A program made the translations under genes and the position numbers. 10,877 nucleotides of DNA from UBA9988 sp964574105 (lineage in GTDB: Bacteria; Patescibacteriota; Minisyncoccia; Phycocordibacterales; UBA9988). Below, piece by piece: positions 1 through 6,271 of the stretch. Each line of letters starts with the position of its first letter. Within the stretch, counting starts at the first letter, position 1. The stretch lies in the NCBI GenBank assembly GCA_964574105.1, contig CAZNKH010000017.1:1-10877 (forward strand), in the 5' to 3' direction. Below the pieces are notes generated by a model. It was given only the letters and a program-made list of their open reading frames with translations. It had not been told where the DNA came from and did no database searches.

Positions 1-362
1 TCTTTTTTAACTAATTTATCTTTTTCTTTTTTTGCATCCTGTATCTCTGTATCCAACTCTCCAAGCGCCTTAGTCACCTCGCTCTTGAGTCCTTGGTAGT
101 TCTTGATGATTGTTGCAAAATCCTCTTCCCTCACACCAAAAATACGATACGGCACACGATTTGCCGTCATAATAAATTGAAGTGCATCTCGTGCTGTTAC
201 ATCGTCGGGATTGACCATCCCTACTTCAAGGGTTCCGTCTACTATTCCTAGAGGTACAAACTTATAAAAAGAAGCCGAGTCTTCGGGTATATGCTTTAAG
301 ACATCAAAGGGAACTTTCTTCCCCTCTAGGTCTTTGATGGGAATTGCGATATCTTCTTCCAT
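1..362 (-). CDS. pilB: Type IV pilus assembly ATPase PilB/GspE-type, N-terminal part (cut by window edge)
   Basis: This is the first 120 codons of a gene that continues past the left edge. The product would be the cytoplasmic hexameric ATPase that powers pilus extension. What is seen is the N-terminal MshEN/T2SSE_N-type domain: residues about 15-80 contain FDVLKHIPEDSASFYKFVPL, then GTLEVGMVNPDDV, then a helix with DALQFIM. This is the usual 'processing helix - PLG - L-V-MxxPxD' pattern of GspE/PilB N-domains. A lysine- and glutamate-rich, probably coiled linker follows (from about residue 100). The Walker A and B motifs lie outside the window, so ATPase activity is inferred from the family. 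The ATG at 362 is four bases after the stop of the preceding gene, which suggests translational coupling. It is the last visible gene of the pilM-N-O operon, and this order supports PilB over a type II secretion GspE. Confidence 0.82.
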   Translation of the reverse strand, partial: MEEDIAIPIKDLEGKKVPFDVLKHIPEDSASFYKFVPLGIVDGTLEVGMVNPDDVTARDALQFIMTANRVPYRIFGVREEDFATIIKNYQGLKSEVTKALGELDTEIQDAKKEKDKLVKK

Positions 363-366
363 TGTG

Positions 367-825
367 TTAGAAAGTGAAGGCTTCAGGGGGAATGTCATCA
401 GGGTTTTCCGTCTCAGTATCTACTGGCTCTGCAGGGGTGGTAACGGTAGTCTTTTTTGTTGTTACAGTGGTAACAGCCTTCTTAGTTTGTACTGAAGAAC
501 CGGTTCCCGATGGCGCAAAGGGGTTATCTCTTCCTACCGTATCAGTACGCAGAGCACGAGTATAATCAACAAAAGAGAGAAGCGCGCCACTTTCCAAAAA
601 TTCAGTATCAATAGTGATTGCATTTAGTTCATTTAGTAGCTTAACAAATGGGTCTTGTTCAGCAAGGGTAAGTCCCGTATCAGTAAGCGGCATCCCATTT
701 ACATCAACACTAGGTGTTGCTATCCCGGGATCGGTCGCCTCAGGCTTAGTCACATAGTAATATCCATACGCCATTCCAGCGATGACGATGAGGATTATCA
801 CGACATTAAGTATTTTGCTCATCAT
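367..825 (-). CDS. PilP-like membrane-anchored pilus protein (hypothetical)
   Basis: A 152-residue protein. I chose the start at 825, just after the pilO stop (827-829), because the longer reading from 885 lies inside pilO and gives a poor N-terminus. An equally possible ATG is at 822. Residues about 5-23 form one hydrophobic membrane helix (ILNVVIILIVIAGMAYGYYY). Next come an extracytoplasmic linker, a short helical region with LNELNAITIDTEFLESGALL, and the motif GRDNPFAP near residue 100. The C-terminus is low in complexity and rich in Thr, Pro and Glu. PilP lipoproteins carry a comparable R-x-PF motif, and the gene sits where pilP would be expected after pilO, so I infer a PilP-like role linking the inner-membrane PilN/PilO complex outward. 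There is no lipobox cysteine. The family assignment is weak by sequence, stronger by context. Confidence 0.6.
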   Translation of the reverse strand: MMSKILNVVIILIVIAGMAYGYYYVTKPEATDPGIATPSVDVNGMPLTDTGLTLAEQDPFVKLLNELNAITIDTEFLESGALLSFVDYTRALRTDTVGRDNPFAPSGTGSSVQTKKAVTTVTTKKTTVTTPAEPVDTETENPDDIPPEAFTF

Positions 826-826
826 A

Positions 827-1414
827 TTATGGTTGGCGATACACATTCGCAGAGACCTTAAACTCGTATATCCCTGCCTTGGCATCCGTTGACGAAAATT
901 CTACCGAGGTGATATCAAAAATCTTCAAGCTTTTTTCAAGCTTCTCTACTAAGGAGAGGAATTGGTTGTAGGTTGCTTTCACGGTAAAAGAGATTGCCAC
1001 TGGTTCATATCCGGCACGGACGAGTTCTGTTCCAGCTTCTGACGGAATTGTCGCCACATTTGAACTCCCTCCCTCTCTCGTAAGTACACCGACTCCCTTA
1101 AGTGGCGTCTTATTTTGCGTTCCAATGTTCTGTACATAGATGATGAGGCGTACCTCATCTATCGTATTGGGAAGTACATTTTCTAGCGCCGCTTTTTGTT
1201 CTTCAGTTATCGCGTTGTACTGTGTCTCTAATTCAGAAAGCTTTTGTGCCGACTGCTTTGCTGTCTCAAGTGCGGCATTGAGTACTTTTTTCTCGCCCTG
1301 TAATTCAACAATACCCGGGTTGAGAGTGGTGCCGGAACTAATGAGTGGTTGTGTCAGTCCGAAAAAGAGCGCGACGGCAAGGATGATGATAAGGATGGGA
1401 AGAAGTAATTTCAT
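827..1414 (-). CDS. pilO: Type IV pilus inner-membrane alignment protein PilO-like
   Basis: A 195-residue protein. It has one N-terminal membrane helix (residues about 4-20, LLPILIIILAVALFFGL), a helical coiled-coil stretch rich in Glu, Lys, Ala and Gln (about 36-80), and a C-terminal alpha/beta region (about 85-195). That region ends with the ...FSLVEKLEKS..FDITSVEF... and YEFKVSANVY strands typical of PilO/GspM-like ferredoxin folds. PilO pairs with PilN through the coiled coils and holds the pilus machine in the membrane. Its ATG overlaps the pilN stop by four bases (ATGA, 1411-1414), so the two are translationally coupled. The length is close to usual PilO (about 200 residues). The name rests on topology, fold pattern and position between pilN and the PilP-like gene. 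Confidence 0.75.
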   Translation of the reverse strand: MKLLLPILIIILAVALFFGLTQPLISSGTTLNPGIVELQGEKKVLNAALETAKQSAQKLSELETQYNAITEEQKAALENVLPNTIDEVRLIIYVQNIGTQNKTPLKGVGVLTREGGSSNVATIPSEAGTELVRAGYEPVAISFTVKATYNQFLSLVEKLEKSLKIFDITSVEFSSTDAKAGIYEFKVSANVYRQP

Positions 1415-2037
1415 TGCATTGTTGTGCTTGCGACTACGGAGAGAGAAGATGGGGCGGCATACTTTGTTAATTCTGGACTAAAAACAAGTAATGCTTTAAA
1501 AGTAACCGTTCCCTTATCGTCCTCCGTAAAATCAGAGACTTTATATGATGTGAGGCTAATTCCGACATTCTGCTTATAAATATCTCCCTGCTGGGCAAGA
1601 GTATCGTAATCTTTTGCCTTCCCACTCACGCTGACTCCATCCTTACCAAAAGAGAAACTCGCATACTGCACACTACGCACAGTCATCTTTTCTAGACTAC
1701 GAAACACGGGAAGTAGACTGGAGTGTCCCGAAACAATCGTCTTTGCCAAGACAATCTTCTGTTCCATCCGCTTAATCTTTTCCACCAGGTCCTGTCGCAC
1801 TTCCGCTTGCGCTTTTTCAAGTGATGCCTTCAATCCGCAGGAAGTTCCTGAACAGGGATCATTTATTTCATTGTAGAGCACACGGTGATACACAAAAGCT
1901 CCTAGGTATGATCCCGCAGAAACAAGAAAAATAATTACAGAGACAACGAGTAAAACGCTCACCGAACTCGCACGACGAGAGGGTGTTTCTCTCTGCGGAG
2001 CTTTCGGGATAAATGATGTGTGCGTTTCTGGTTGCAT
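1411..2037 (-). CDS. pilN: Type IV pilus inner-membrane protein PilN-like
   Basis: A 208-residue bitopic protein. A short cytoplasmic tail (residues 1-25) contains SFIPK, then a membrane helix (about 27-50, SVLLVVSVIIFLVSAGSYLGAF). A coiled-coil segment (about 70-105) and an alpha/beta domain follow, with FRSLEKMTVRSVQYASFSF and the strand KDGVSVSGKAKDYDTLAQQ, the pattern of PilN/GspL C-terminal domains. In PilN the N-terminal tail binds PilM in the cytoplasm; the SFIPK stretch could do this, but that is inference. Two cysteines at about residues 62 and 67 (PCSGTSC) just outside the membrane could form a disulfide. The gene starts 12 bases after pilM and overlaps pilO by four bases. Confidence 0.74.
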   Translation of the reverse strand: MQPETHTSFIPKAPQRETPSRRASSVSVLLVVSVIIFLVSAGSYLGAFVYHRVLYNEINDPCSGTSCGLKASLEKAQAEVRQDLVEKIKRMEQKIVLAKTIVSGHSSLLPVFRSLEKMTVRSVQYASFSFGKDGVSVSGKAKDYDTLAQQGDIYKQNVGISLTSYKVSDFTEDDKGTVTFKALLVFSPELTKYAAPSSLSVVASTTMQ

Positions 2038-2049
2038 GTACTTATTCTA

Positions 2050-3237
2050 TTATGCGTCATTCAGTAATCGTTCTGCAAGCCCAATGGCCACCGCAAACGA
2101 TGGGCCCGCCTCCGCAAGCACTTGCGACATGTGCTCTGGCGCTGTCAAATGTTCAAATGGTCGCGCAATTGCAACATCAACACCAAGTCTGCGCACTGCA
2201 ATATCAATAGCGCCTTTGAGTAATGCGCCTCCCCCCAAGAGAAGCGCCTTATCCACAGATCGTTTGTAACGACGTTGATAATTTATCACCACACGATTTG
2301 CCTCCGCAAAGATATATTCAATGATCGGCGTTACAGAAATGTTTAGTGTATCCGCTTCTACACCACGCACTGTGGCACTTGCTCGCGCAAGGCCAAACTC
2401 GCGTTTAATTTCTTCTGCCTTCGTATAATCAACTCCTAAAGATTTACTGATAGCGACAGTGATATCTTGCGAACCTCTTCCAATGGTGTGAGAGATTCTA
2501 ACTATCCCATTATCTACAATGGTCATCTTGGTTGCGCTCGCTCCCATGTCAATGACTGCAACCGGCGTACGATTAGAACTGGGAACGACTGAACGCAGAG
2601 CACTAAAGGTCTCAATCTCAAAAAATCGAGATTCCAGCTTCATTCCCTGTGCCACAGCAGTATAGAGCGTGATAGTTTCTCGATGAATTGCGGCAAGAAG
2701 CACATCTGTCTTCTTGAGTGAGTTCGCAGCAGTAAGTGCGGGATCTTTTGTCTTTGGCAATGTCTTGCCCCCGTCAGCCACGGATGAGAATTCTTGATGA
2801 TCGCGTGGAATCACCTGCCAATCAAGTGCAACCTCAACAATAGGTATAGGAACATACTTGCGCGCCTCTATAGGAATTGCCTGCGCAAGCTCCTCTGGTG
2901 GAAGATCTGGCATCTCCACAACCAAGATGAGGCTAGATTTGAGCGGGATTGAGAACGCTGCAGTGTTTGTGGTGATCCCTGCTTCACGAAAAAGATCGGT
3001 GAGAATGGGAATGAGTTTATCTGATGTGAAGGATGAAGTCTGTCCAATAGCAAGATTATTGTATGGGCCAACAGCAAGTTCTCCGTATGTTTCTAGTACT
3101 ATGTTCCCCTTTCCTCGTCTTAACTGAACAAGCTTTATAGATGAAGATCCTATATCAATCCCCAAAACACTCGTTACCGGCTTTCTTGTGAGCGGTGCTT
3201 GCGACAACTTAAAAAAATTTGCGAATGGGTTCGCCAT
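2050..3237 (-). CDS. pilM: Type IV pilus assembly protein PilM (actin-like ATPase)
   Basis: A 395-residue cytoplasmic actin-fold protein that anchors the PilN tail and couples the pilus motor to the membrane complex. Phosphate-1 motif: VLGIDIGSSSIKLVQL (about residues 24-39). Phosphate-2 motif: VAVIDMGASATKMTIV in the middle. The adenosine motif LLLGGGALLKG and the usual PilM end FAVAIGLAERLL lie near the C-terminus. Length is typical of PilM (about 350-400). I use the ATG at 3237 (MANPFANFF); the reading frame is open to a GTG at 3267, but those ten extra residues are not PilM-like and include the candidate -10 box. It is the first gene of the minus-strand pilus operon and is divergent from comF, with 71 bases between. 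Confidence 0.93.
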   Translation of the reverse strand: MANPFANFFKLSQAPLTRKPVTSVLGIDIGSSSIKLVQLRRGKGNIVLETYGELAVGPYNNLAIGQTSSFTSDKLIPILTDLFREAGITTNTAAFSIPLKSSLILVVEMPDLPPEELAQAIPIEARKYVPIPIVEVALDWQVIPRDHQEFSSVADGGKTLPKTKDPALTAANSLKKTDVLLAAIHRETITLYTAVAQGMKLESRFFEIETFSALRSVVPSSNRTPVAVIDMGASATKMTIVDNGIVRISHTIGRGSQDITVAISKSLGVDYTKAEEIKREFGLARASATVRGVEADTLNISVTPIIEYIFAEANRVVINYQRRYKRSVDKALLLGGGALLKGAIDIAVRRLGVDVAIARPFEHLTAPEHMSQVLAEAGPSFAVAIGLAERLLNDA

Positions 3238-3257
3238 ATATGTATGGTATTGCTCGT

Positions 3258-3263
3258 AGTATA
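3258..3263 (-). promoter_or_regulatory. Candidate -10 box for the pilus operon
   Basis: On the minus strand the pilM-comF gap contains TATACT about 21 bases upstream of the pilM ATG, close to the TATAAT consensus. I see no good -35 hexamer 16-18 bases further upstream. The 5' untranslated region would be only about a dozen bases. I find no convincing promoter for comF on the other strand. Confidence 0.3.
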
Positions 3264-3300
3264 CCACGCAGGCTTGTTTCTTTTGTAAGACAATCTACAC

Positions 3301-3309
3301 TTATCCACA
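3301..3309 (+). promoter_or_regulatory. Perfect match to the DnaA-box consensus at the comF start
   Basis: TTATCCACA, the classic high-affinity DnaA-box 9-mer, ends on the first base of the comF ATG. A second exact copy in the same orientation lies about 1 kb away inside pilM (2249-2257). Whether DnaA binds is unknown; no AT-rich unwinding element or cluster of boxes is visible, so this is not an origin call. Confidence 0.25.
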
Positions 3310-3968
3310 TGTATTTGGATACAGTATTAAACATCTTACTTCCACGCACTTGTCTTGGCTGTAACATAAAAGGCACTAGCCTCTGTCTTACATGTCTTAC
3401 GGCACTCCCGCGAGCGACGGGAACAGAGATGATGATGGATGCATTGTACGACTACAACCATCCTCTGCTCCGTCGAGCAGTATGGAGATTAAAGTACTAT
3501 GGGGACAAGACACTTGCGAATACCTTTGGATTGCAGATGGCCGAAGAGTATTTAGAAGAACATGCGCAACTGATCTCACATCTCTCCTTCGGTTCTCCTA
3601 TACTCCTTATACCTGCCCCATCCTCACGAAGAAGATATTTTGAACGCGGATATAATCAGGCGGCATTACTGGCGCAAGCGATAGCACAAAGAGAAGAGAG
3701 CGTGTGGGAGCTTGCAGATGTCTTATATAAGATAAAGGACAACAAGCGCCAAACGCTTATAAAAGACAGAGATGAGAGAATTAAAAATATGTCCGATATC
3801 ATTACTGTAAGAGACATATCGCGAGTATATGGCCGTGTTTGTATTATAGTAGACGATGTCATTACTACTGGGGCAACGATGCACGCCTGTATGAATGCAC
3901 TCACGAGCGCAGGAGCACTCTCCGTCCGTGGCATTGCCATAGCGCATGGAGAAAGACTTTTTAATTAA
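3309..3968 (+). CDS. comF: ComF family phosphoribosyltransferase-like protein
   Basis: A 219-residue protein. The N-terminus has a zinc-ribbon-like cysteine pair set, CLGC and CLTC (residues about 14-30), usual for ComF. The middle has ERGYNQAALLAQAIA, the ComF signature that precedes the nucleotide-binding part. The PRPP-binding loop VDDVITTGATM sits near residue 185. ComF is needed for DNA transformation in several bacteria, probably in handling incoming single strands in the cytoplasm, though its reaction is not settled. Length is normal (200-240). I chose the ATG at 3309 because the MYLDTVLNILLPRTCLGC start matches ComF proteins; the frame is open to 3219 but that part overlaps pilM. The divergent position next to the type IV pilus operon fits a joint role in DNA uptake. 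Confidence 0.9.
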   Translation: MYLDTVLNILLPRTCLGCNIKGTSLCLTCLTALPRATGTEMMMDALYDYNHPLLRRAVWRLKYYGDKTLANTFGLQMAEEYLEEHAQLISHLSFGSPILLIPAPSSRRRYFERGYNQAALLAQAIAQREESVWELADVLYKIKDNKRQTLIKDRDERIKNMSDIITVRDISRVYGRVCIIVDDVITTGATMHACMNALTSAGALSVRGIAIAHGERLFN

Positions 3969-4060
3969 CGATGCCTGTTTGAAAATATTCGAACGGGACT
4001 GGTTGACAGGAACCGGAGCGGAAAGGACGATCTCAAGTTTTTCTTTGGCGGCAAATTCTT

Positions 4061-5281
4061 TTAATGACCGCGGTCAGCATCGCTTGAATCACCGCGAAAT
4101 ATCTCAGGCCTTTCTTCACCGATTATTTGAAGCGTGGCCCACGCGCCCTTATCGAGTCTTGAGAGCGCATGATCGACAATTACATACGTCCCCGGGACGT
4201 CCGCCACAAACTCGGTTATAGCCGCGCCGCCAGCAGGAACAATTGTGGTCTGGACGTTCTCAAAATTACTTCCGCCCATCTGTGCTTCGGGGTAGACCGT
4301 ATCAAAGATTTCTCCGATAAGATGGAATGAAGAAATTAGATTCACACCACCATTACCGACATACATTCGTACCTTTTCGCCCTGTTTTACGGTGAGTTTA
4401 TCTTTTGAGATTGCACCTGTGCGTCCGTTGAAAAAGATATATTCGGGATTGCCGTCAAGCATCTTTTGCGGATCAAACACCTGCAGTCCTGTCCTGCCCC
4501 TTGATCCTGCTGTATAAAATTCGCCCTGCATAATATAGAGTTCTTTATCTACCTTCGGCAATCCTTCTTCCGGCTCAACGAGGATGAGTCCATACATGCC
4601 ATGAGTCATGTGGTTAGCGACATTTGGATGAGCGCAATGGTACACATAAAGACCCGGATTGAGAGCTTTAAATTTAAAGGTCTTACTTTCACCCGGCGCC
4701 ACATTGGTAACTACCGCACCGCCACCGGGCCCCGTAACCGCATGAAGGTCTATGGAATGCATGTGCAAACTGGATGGATCATTCTTGAGCGTGAGCGTTA
4801 CTGTGTCGCCCTCGCGGACACGCAAGAAAGGCCCCGGTACTGTACCATCAAATGTCCAGTAGTTTGCGACGACTCCCGGCGCAATTTCGGCAATAACTTC
4901 CTTAGTGGTAATTTCAATCGGCACATTTGCCGGTTCTTTCCGAGTGATTGGTGGAGGAACATCAAGAGGATCTCGAGCGATATCTTTGACACGCTCAAAT
5001 TTATCTAGGTTACCGAAGAATGAGAAAATATTCTTAAGAGGAAGTGCGGGGCCGTCTGCTGGTCCGTAGGTCTTTAAACCAAACGGAAACTGGAGATTTT
5101 TCGGCACACCGACCGGAAACCAGAAAAAGAGCATCACGCCGATAAAGAACGCGCCCAAAAGCAGGGTGTCACGGAGCGAGTGGTGCTTACGCAAGACAAT
5201 GTACAGGGAAATTATTGCTGCGGCAAAGGCGATAATTAGCCCTCTGCGCCTTGAACAATAAGATAGTGTGCTAGTGACCAA
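4061..5281 (-). CDS. nirK: Copper-containing nitrite reductase NirK-like, membrane-anchored multicopper oxidase
   Basis: A 406-codon frame with two membrane helices (about residues 14-31 and 38-57) followed by two cupredoxin domains. All NirK copper ligands can be placed by comparison with Alcaligenes-type NirK: type 1 copper H175, C216, H224, M229; type 2 copper H180, H215, H371. The catalytic pair is D178 (HSIDLH) and H320 (FHLIG). The landmarks AVTGPGGG and YHCAHPNVANHMTHGM are clear. The predicted reaction is reduction of nitrite to nitric oxide on the extracytoplasmic side; the electron donor is not visible. The spacing C216-H224 is one residue shorter than in Alcaligenes NirK. The frame opens only with TTG at 5281, without a Shine-Dalgarno; a better ATG at 5301, four bases after the upstream stop, is in another frame (see findings). 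NirK homologues can be generic multicopper oxidases, but ligand order and D/H residues favour nitrite reductase. Confidence 0.85.
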   Translation of the reverse strand: MVTSTLSYCSRRRGLIIAFAAAIISLYIVLRKHHSLRDTLLLGAFFIGVMLFFWFPVGVPKNLQFPFGLKTYGPADGPALPLKNIFSFFGNLDKFERVKDIARDPLDVPPPITRKEPANVPIEITTKEVIAEIAPGVVANYWTFDGTVPGPFLRVREGDTVTLTLKNDPSSLHMHSIDLHAVTGPGGGAVVTNVAPGESKTFKFKALNPGLYVYHCAHPNVANHMTHGMYGLILVEPEEGLPKVDKELYIMQGEFYTAGSRGRTGLQVFDPQKMLDGNPEYIFFNGRTGAISKDKLTVKQGEKVRMYVGNGGVNLISSFHLIGEIFDTVYPEAQMGGSNFENVQTTIVPAGGAAITEFVADVPGTYVIVDHALSRLDKGAWATLQIIGEERPEIFRGDSSDADRGH

Positions 5282-5305
5282 AATCCGGCTAGTATACTCA
5301 TAACT

Positions 5306-5605
5306 TTATTTTAACAAATCTTCTATTTGTACACTTAACGCTTTCGCGATTTTCGTTATAACCTGAACACTTGGCTTTTGCACAAAATCTCCCTCAATTT
5401 TGGTAAGAGTCGTGTGCTTTACACCGGACTTTCTCACCAAATCGTCATTCCGTAAAGAAAAGCCCGCTTTTGGCTTTACGAATTCAAAACGGCTTGAATT
5501 TTCGGCGAAAAACGGCTGGCGAGCCCGCGTAGCGGGCGAGCTAATGGTTTCATTTCCTAACTGGCGGTATTCATTGTACAAAATTCGAACCTTTTTTGAA
5601 AACAA
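5306..5605 (-). CDS. XRE-family helix-turn-helix regulator with a non-native N-terminus, possibly 5'-truncated
   Basis: The last 52 residues are a good Cro/CI-type helix-turn-helix: GFSLRNDDLVRKSGVKHTTL followed by TKIE, KPSVQVITKIAKAL and IEDLLK, matching helices 2-5 of the fold. Helix 1 is missing. The upstream half of this frame (residues 1-44) looks non-coding: no ATG in frame, only a TTG at 5605, and the DNA there carries two hairpins (5481-5500 with 7-bp arms and 5523-5537). I infer that the 5' end was lost or replaced, leaving a truncated or non-functional regulator. Its stop (5306-5308) is four bases from an ATG that likely began the downstream nirK gene, so the pair looks like an old operon in which the regulator controlled nirK. 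Targets are unknown. The true start could lie as late as about 5470. Confidence 0.55.
   Translation of the reverse strand: MFSKKVRILYNEYRQLGNETISSPATRARQPFFAENSSRFEFVKPKAGFSLRNDDLVRKSGVKHTTLTKIEGDFVQKPSVQVITKIAKALSVQIEDLLK
5481..5500. repeat. Small inverted repeat in the XRE 5' region
   Basis: AATTCAA and TTGAATT arms (7 bp) separated by AACGGC. It lies in the part of the XRE frame that does not look like protein, which supports the idea that this segment is inserted non-coding DNA. Confidence 0.55.
5523..5537. repeat. Short GC hairpin with 3-base loop
   Basis: GCCCGC-GTA-GCGGGC, a perfect 6-bp stem. It belongs to a set of similar tight hairpins with three-base loops found only outside firm genes here (5648-5662, 5736-5752, 5892-5902, 10603-10621, 10638-10652). 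Confidence 0.6.
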
Positions 5606-5698
5606 TCCTGATTCTGCAAGGATTTTTTGGGGAGAATTCAGAACAGACGGCGCTTCGCGCCGACCATATTTTTGGTTCCGAAACCCTTTTTGAAAAAT
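5606..5698. other. Non-coding stretch between XRE gene and left inverted repeat, with GC hairpin
   Basis: No believable gene. It contains CGGCGC-TTC-GCGCCG (5648-5662), a perfect 6-bp stem with a TTC loop. At 5604-5624 a weak hairpin AATCCT...AGGATT is followed by TTTT on the plus strand, a marginal terminator shape with no gene upstream to end. The outer edge of the left 243-bp repeat is at 5698/5699. Confidence 0.5.
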
Positions 5699-5941
5699 TG
5701 CGGTGATGTATTAGCCTTTGCGCGAACCCACTTCGCACGCGCGGAGCGCGTGGTGACTTGAAACTGCCTCGTACGCTCCGATTCTGTGGTGAAGCGAAGG
5801 AATGCGCCTCGGACACGCTCGCGGACTCGCGTGTGCAAAAACCAAAAAATTTCCTTGCATTTTCCTCGCGCCTCCTCCCCCCACCCCTCCGCCGCGAAGC
5901 GGAAAAAGAAATGGAAAGGAAATTTTTGGTTTTGCTTCGCC
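5699..5941 (+). repeat. 243-bp perfect inverted repeat, left copy
   Basis: Read against the reverse complement of 10325-10567, I find no mismatch over 243 bases; homology ends sharply on both sides (5698 and 5942 differ). Inside are nested structures: CACGCGC-GGA-GCGCGTG (5736-5752); CCGC-GAA-GCGG (5892-5902); a larger imperfect stem of about 20 bp between 5835-5856 and 5916-5935; and a C-rich tract (about 5868-5893) with a G-rich opposite strand. Several frames are open through it on both strands, but none resembles a protein and all follow the repeat into unrelated sequence, so it is treated as non-coding. Confidence 0.95.
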
Positions 5942-6235
5942 GTTTCAGTCTCCGAAAAGAGCAATCTTATTTTAACATTTTTGTTTGCTCTTTTCTCCAC
6001 CCTCACGGCGACCGAGGCGCACCCATATCCGCGTTTGGTGGTAGCTTCAACATTCGCGAACCACACACAACCGCCTCCGCATAGCCCGCTCGCATTCGCT
6101 CGCGCTGGCTGCTTCGGCGTTGTGTGCGTTCGCTCGGTGGCTTCGAGAGAGTTTAATGGTCATTCAAAGAATATGGATTGTGCTCTGGCACAAACAAATC
6201 TGTATGTGCTTGCCCCACCCGCCCAGTGCGCGCAC
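5942..6235. other. Non-coding stretch between left repeat and the copper operon's 3' end
   Basis: No believable gene in roughly 290 bases. It holds an 11-bp perfect inverted repeat, GAAAAGAGCAA (5954-5964) and TTGCTCTTTTC (5985-5995), with a 20-base AT-rich loop, starting 12 bases inside the left repeat. A second long-range stem pairs CACACAAC (6064-6071) with GTTGTGTG (6119-6126), extended by GCC/GGC across one bulged base. The 6080-6150 part is dense in CGCTCGC and GCTTCGG-type words. Confidence 0.5.
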
Positions 6236-6259
6236 AAAACCATCCGCTAACGCGGACGG
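6236..6259 (-). terminator. Probable weak intrinsic terminator of the copper operon
   Basis: On the minus strand, 12 bases past the cupredoxin stop, CCGTCCGC-GTTA-GCGGATGG forms an 8-bp stem (one G-U pair) with a four-base loop, followed by TTTTG. The T-run is short, so termination may be partial. Confidence 0.5.
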
Positions 6260-6271
6260 CTCCCTTGAAAA

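Noticed and set aside
826..885. Longer start of the PilP-like gene at 885
   Set aside because: It lies within pilO and puts a charged 20-residue stretch before the membrane helix; starts at 825 or 822 follow the pilO stop directly.
3219..3308. Longer comF start upstream of 3309
   Set aside because: The added residues overlap the pilM start and do not resemble ComF; MYLDTVLNILLPRTCLGC is the usual N-terminus.
3977..3994. Hairpin GTTTGAA-AATA-TTCGAAC between the convergent comF and nirK ends as a bidirectional terminator
   Set aside because: Stem has a G-U pair and there is no T-run on either strand after it.
5604..5628. AATCCT...AGGATT followed by TTTT as a plus-strand terminator
   Set aside because: Short stem, no plus-strand gene upstream for it to end.
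5571..6250. Several open frames on both strands across the left repeat and the adjoining spacer (for example 5638-6066 minus, 5786-6250 plus)
   Set aside because: The same peptide runs appear on the opposite side in the right repeat (10268-10721) and then continue into unrelated sequence; compositions are Arg/Ser/Phe-rich shadows of GC hairpins with no protein family resemblance.
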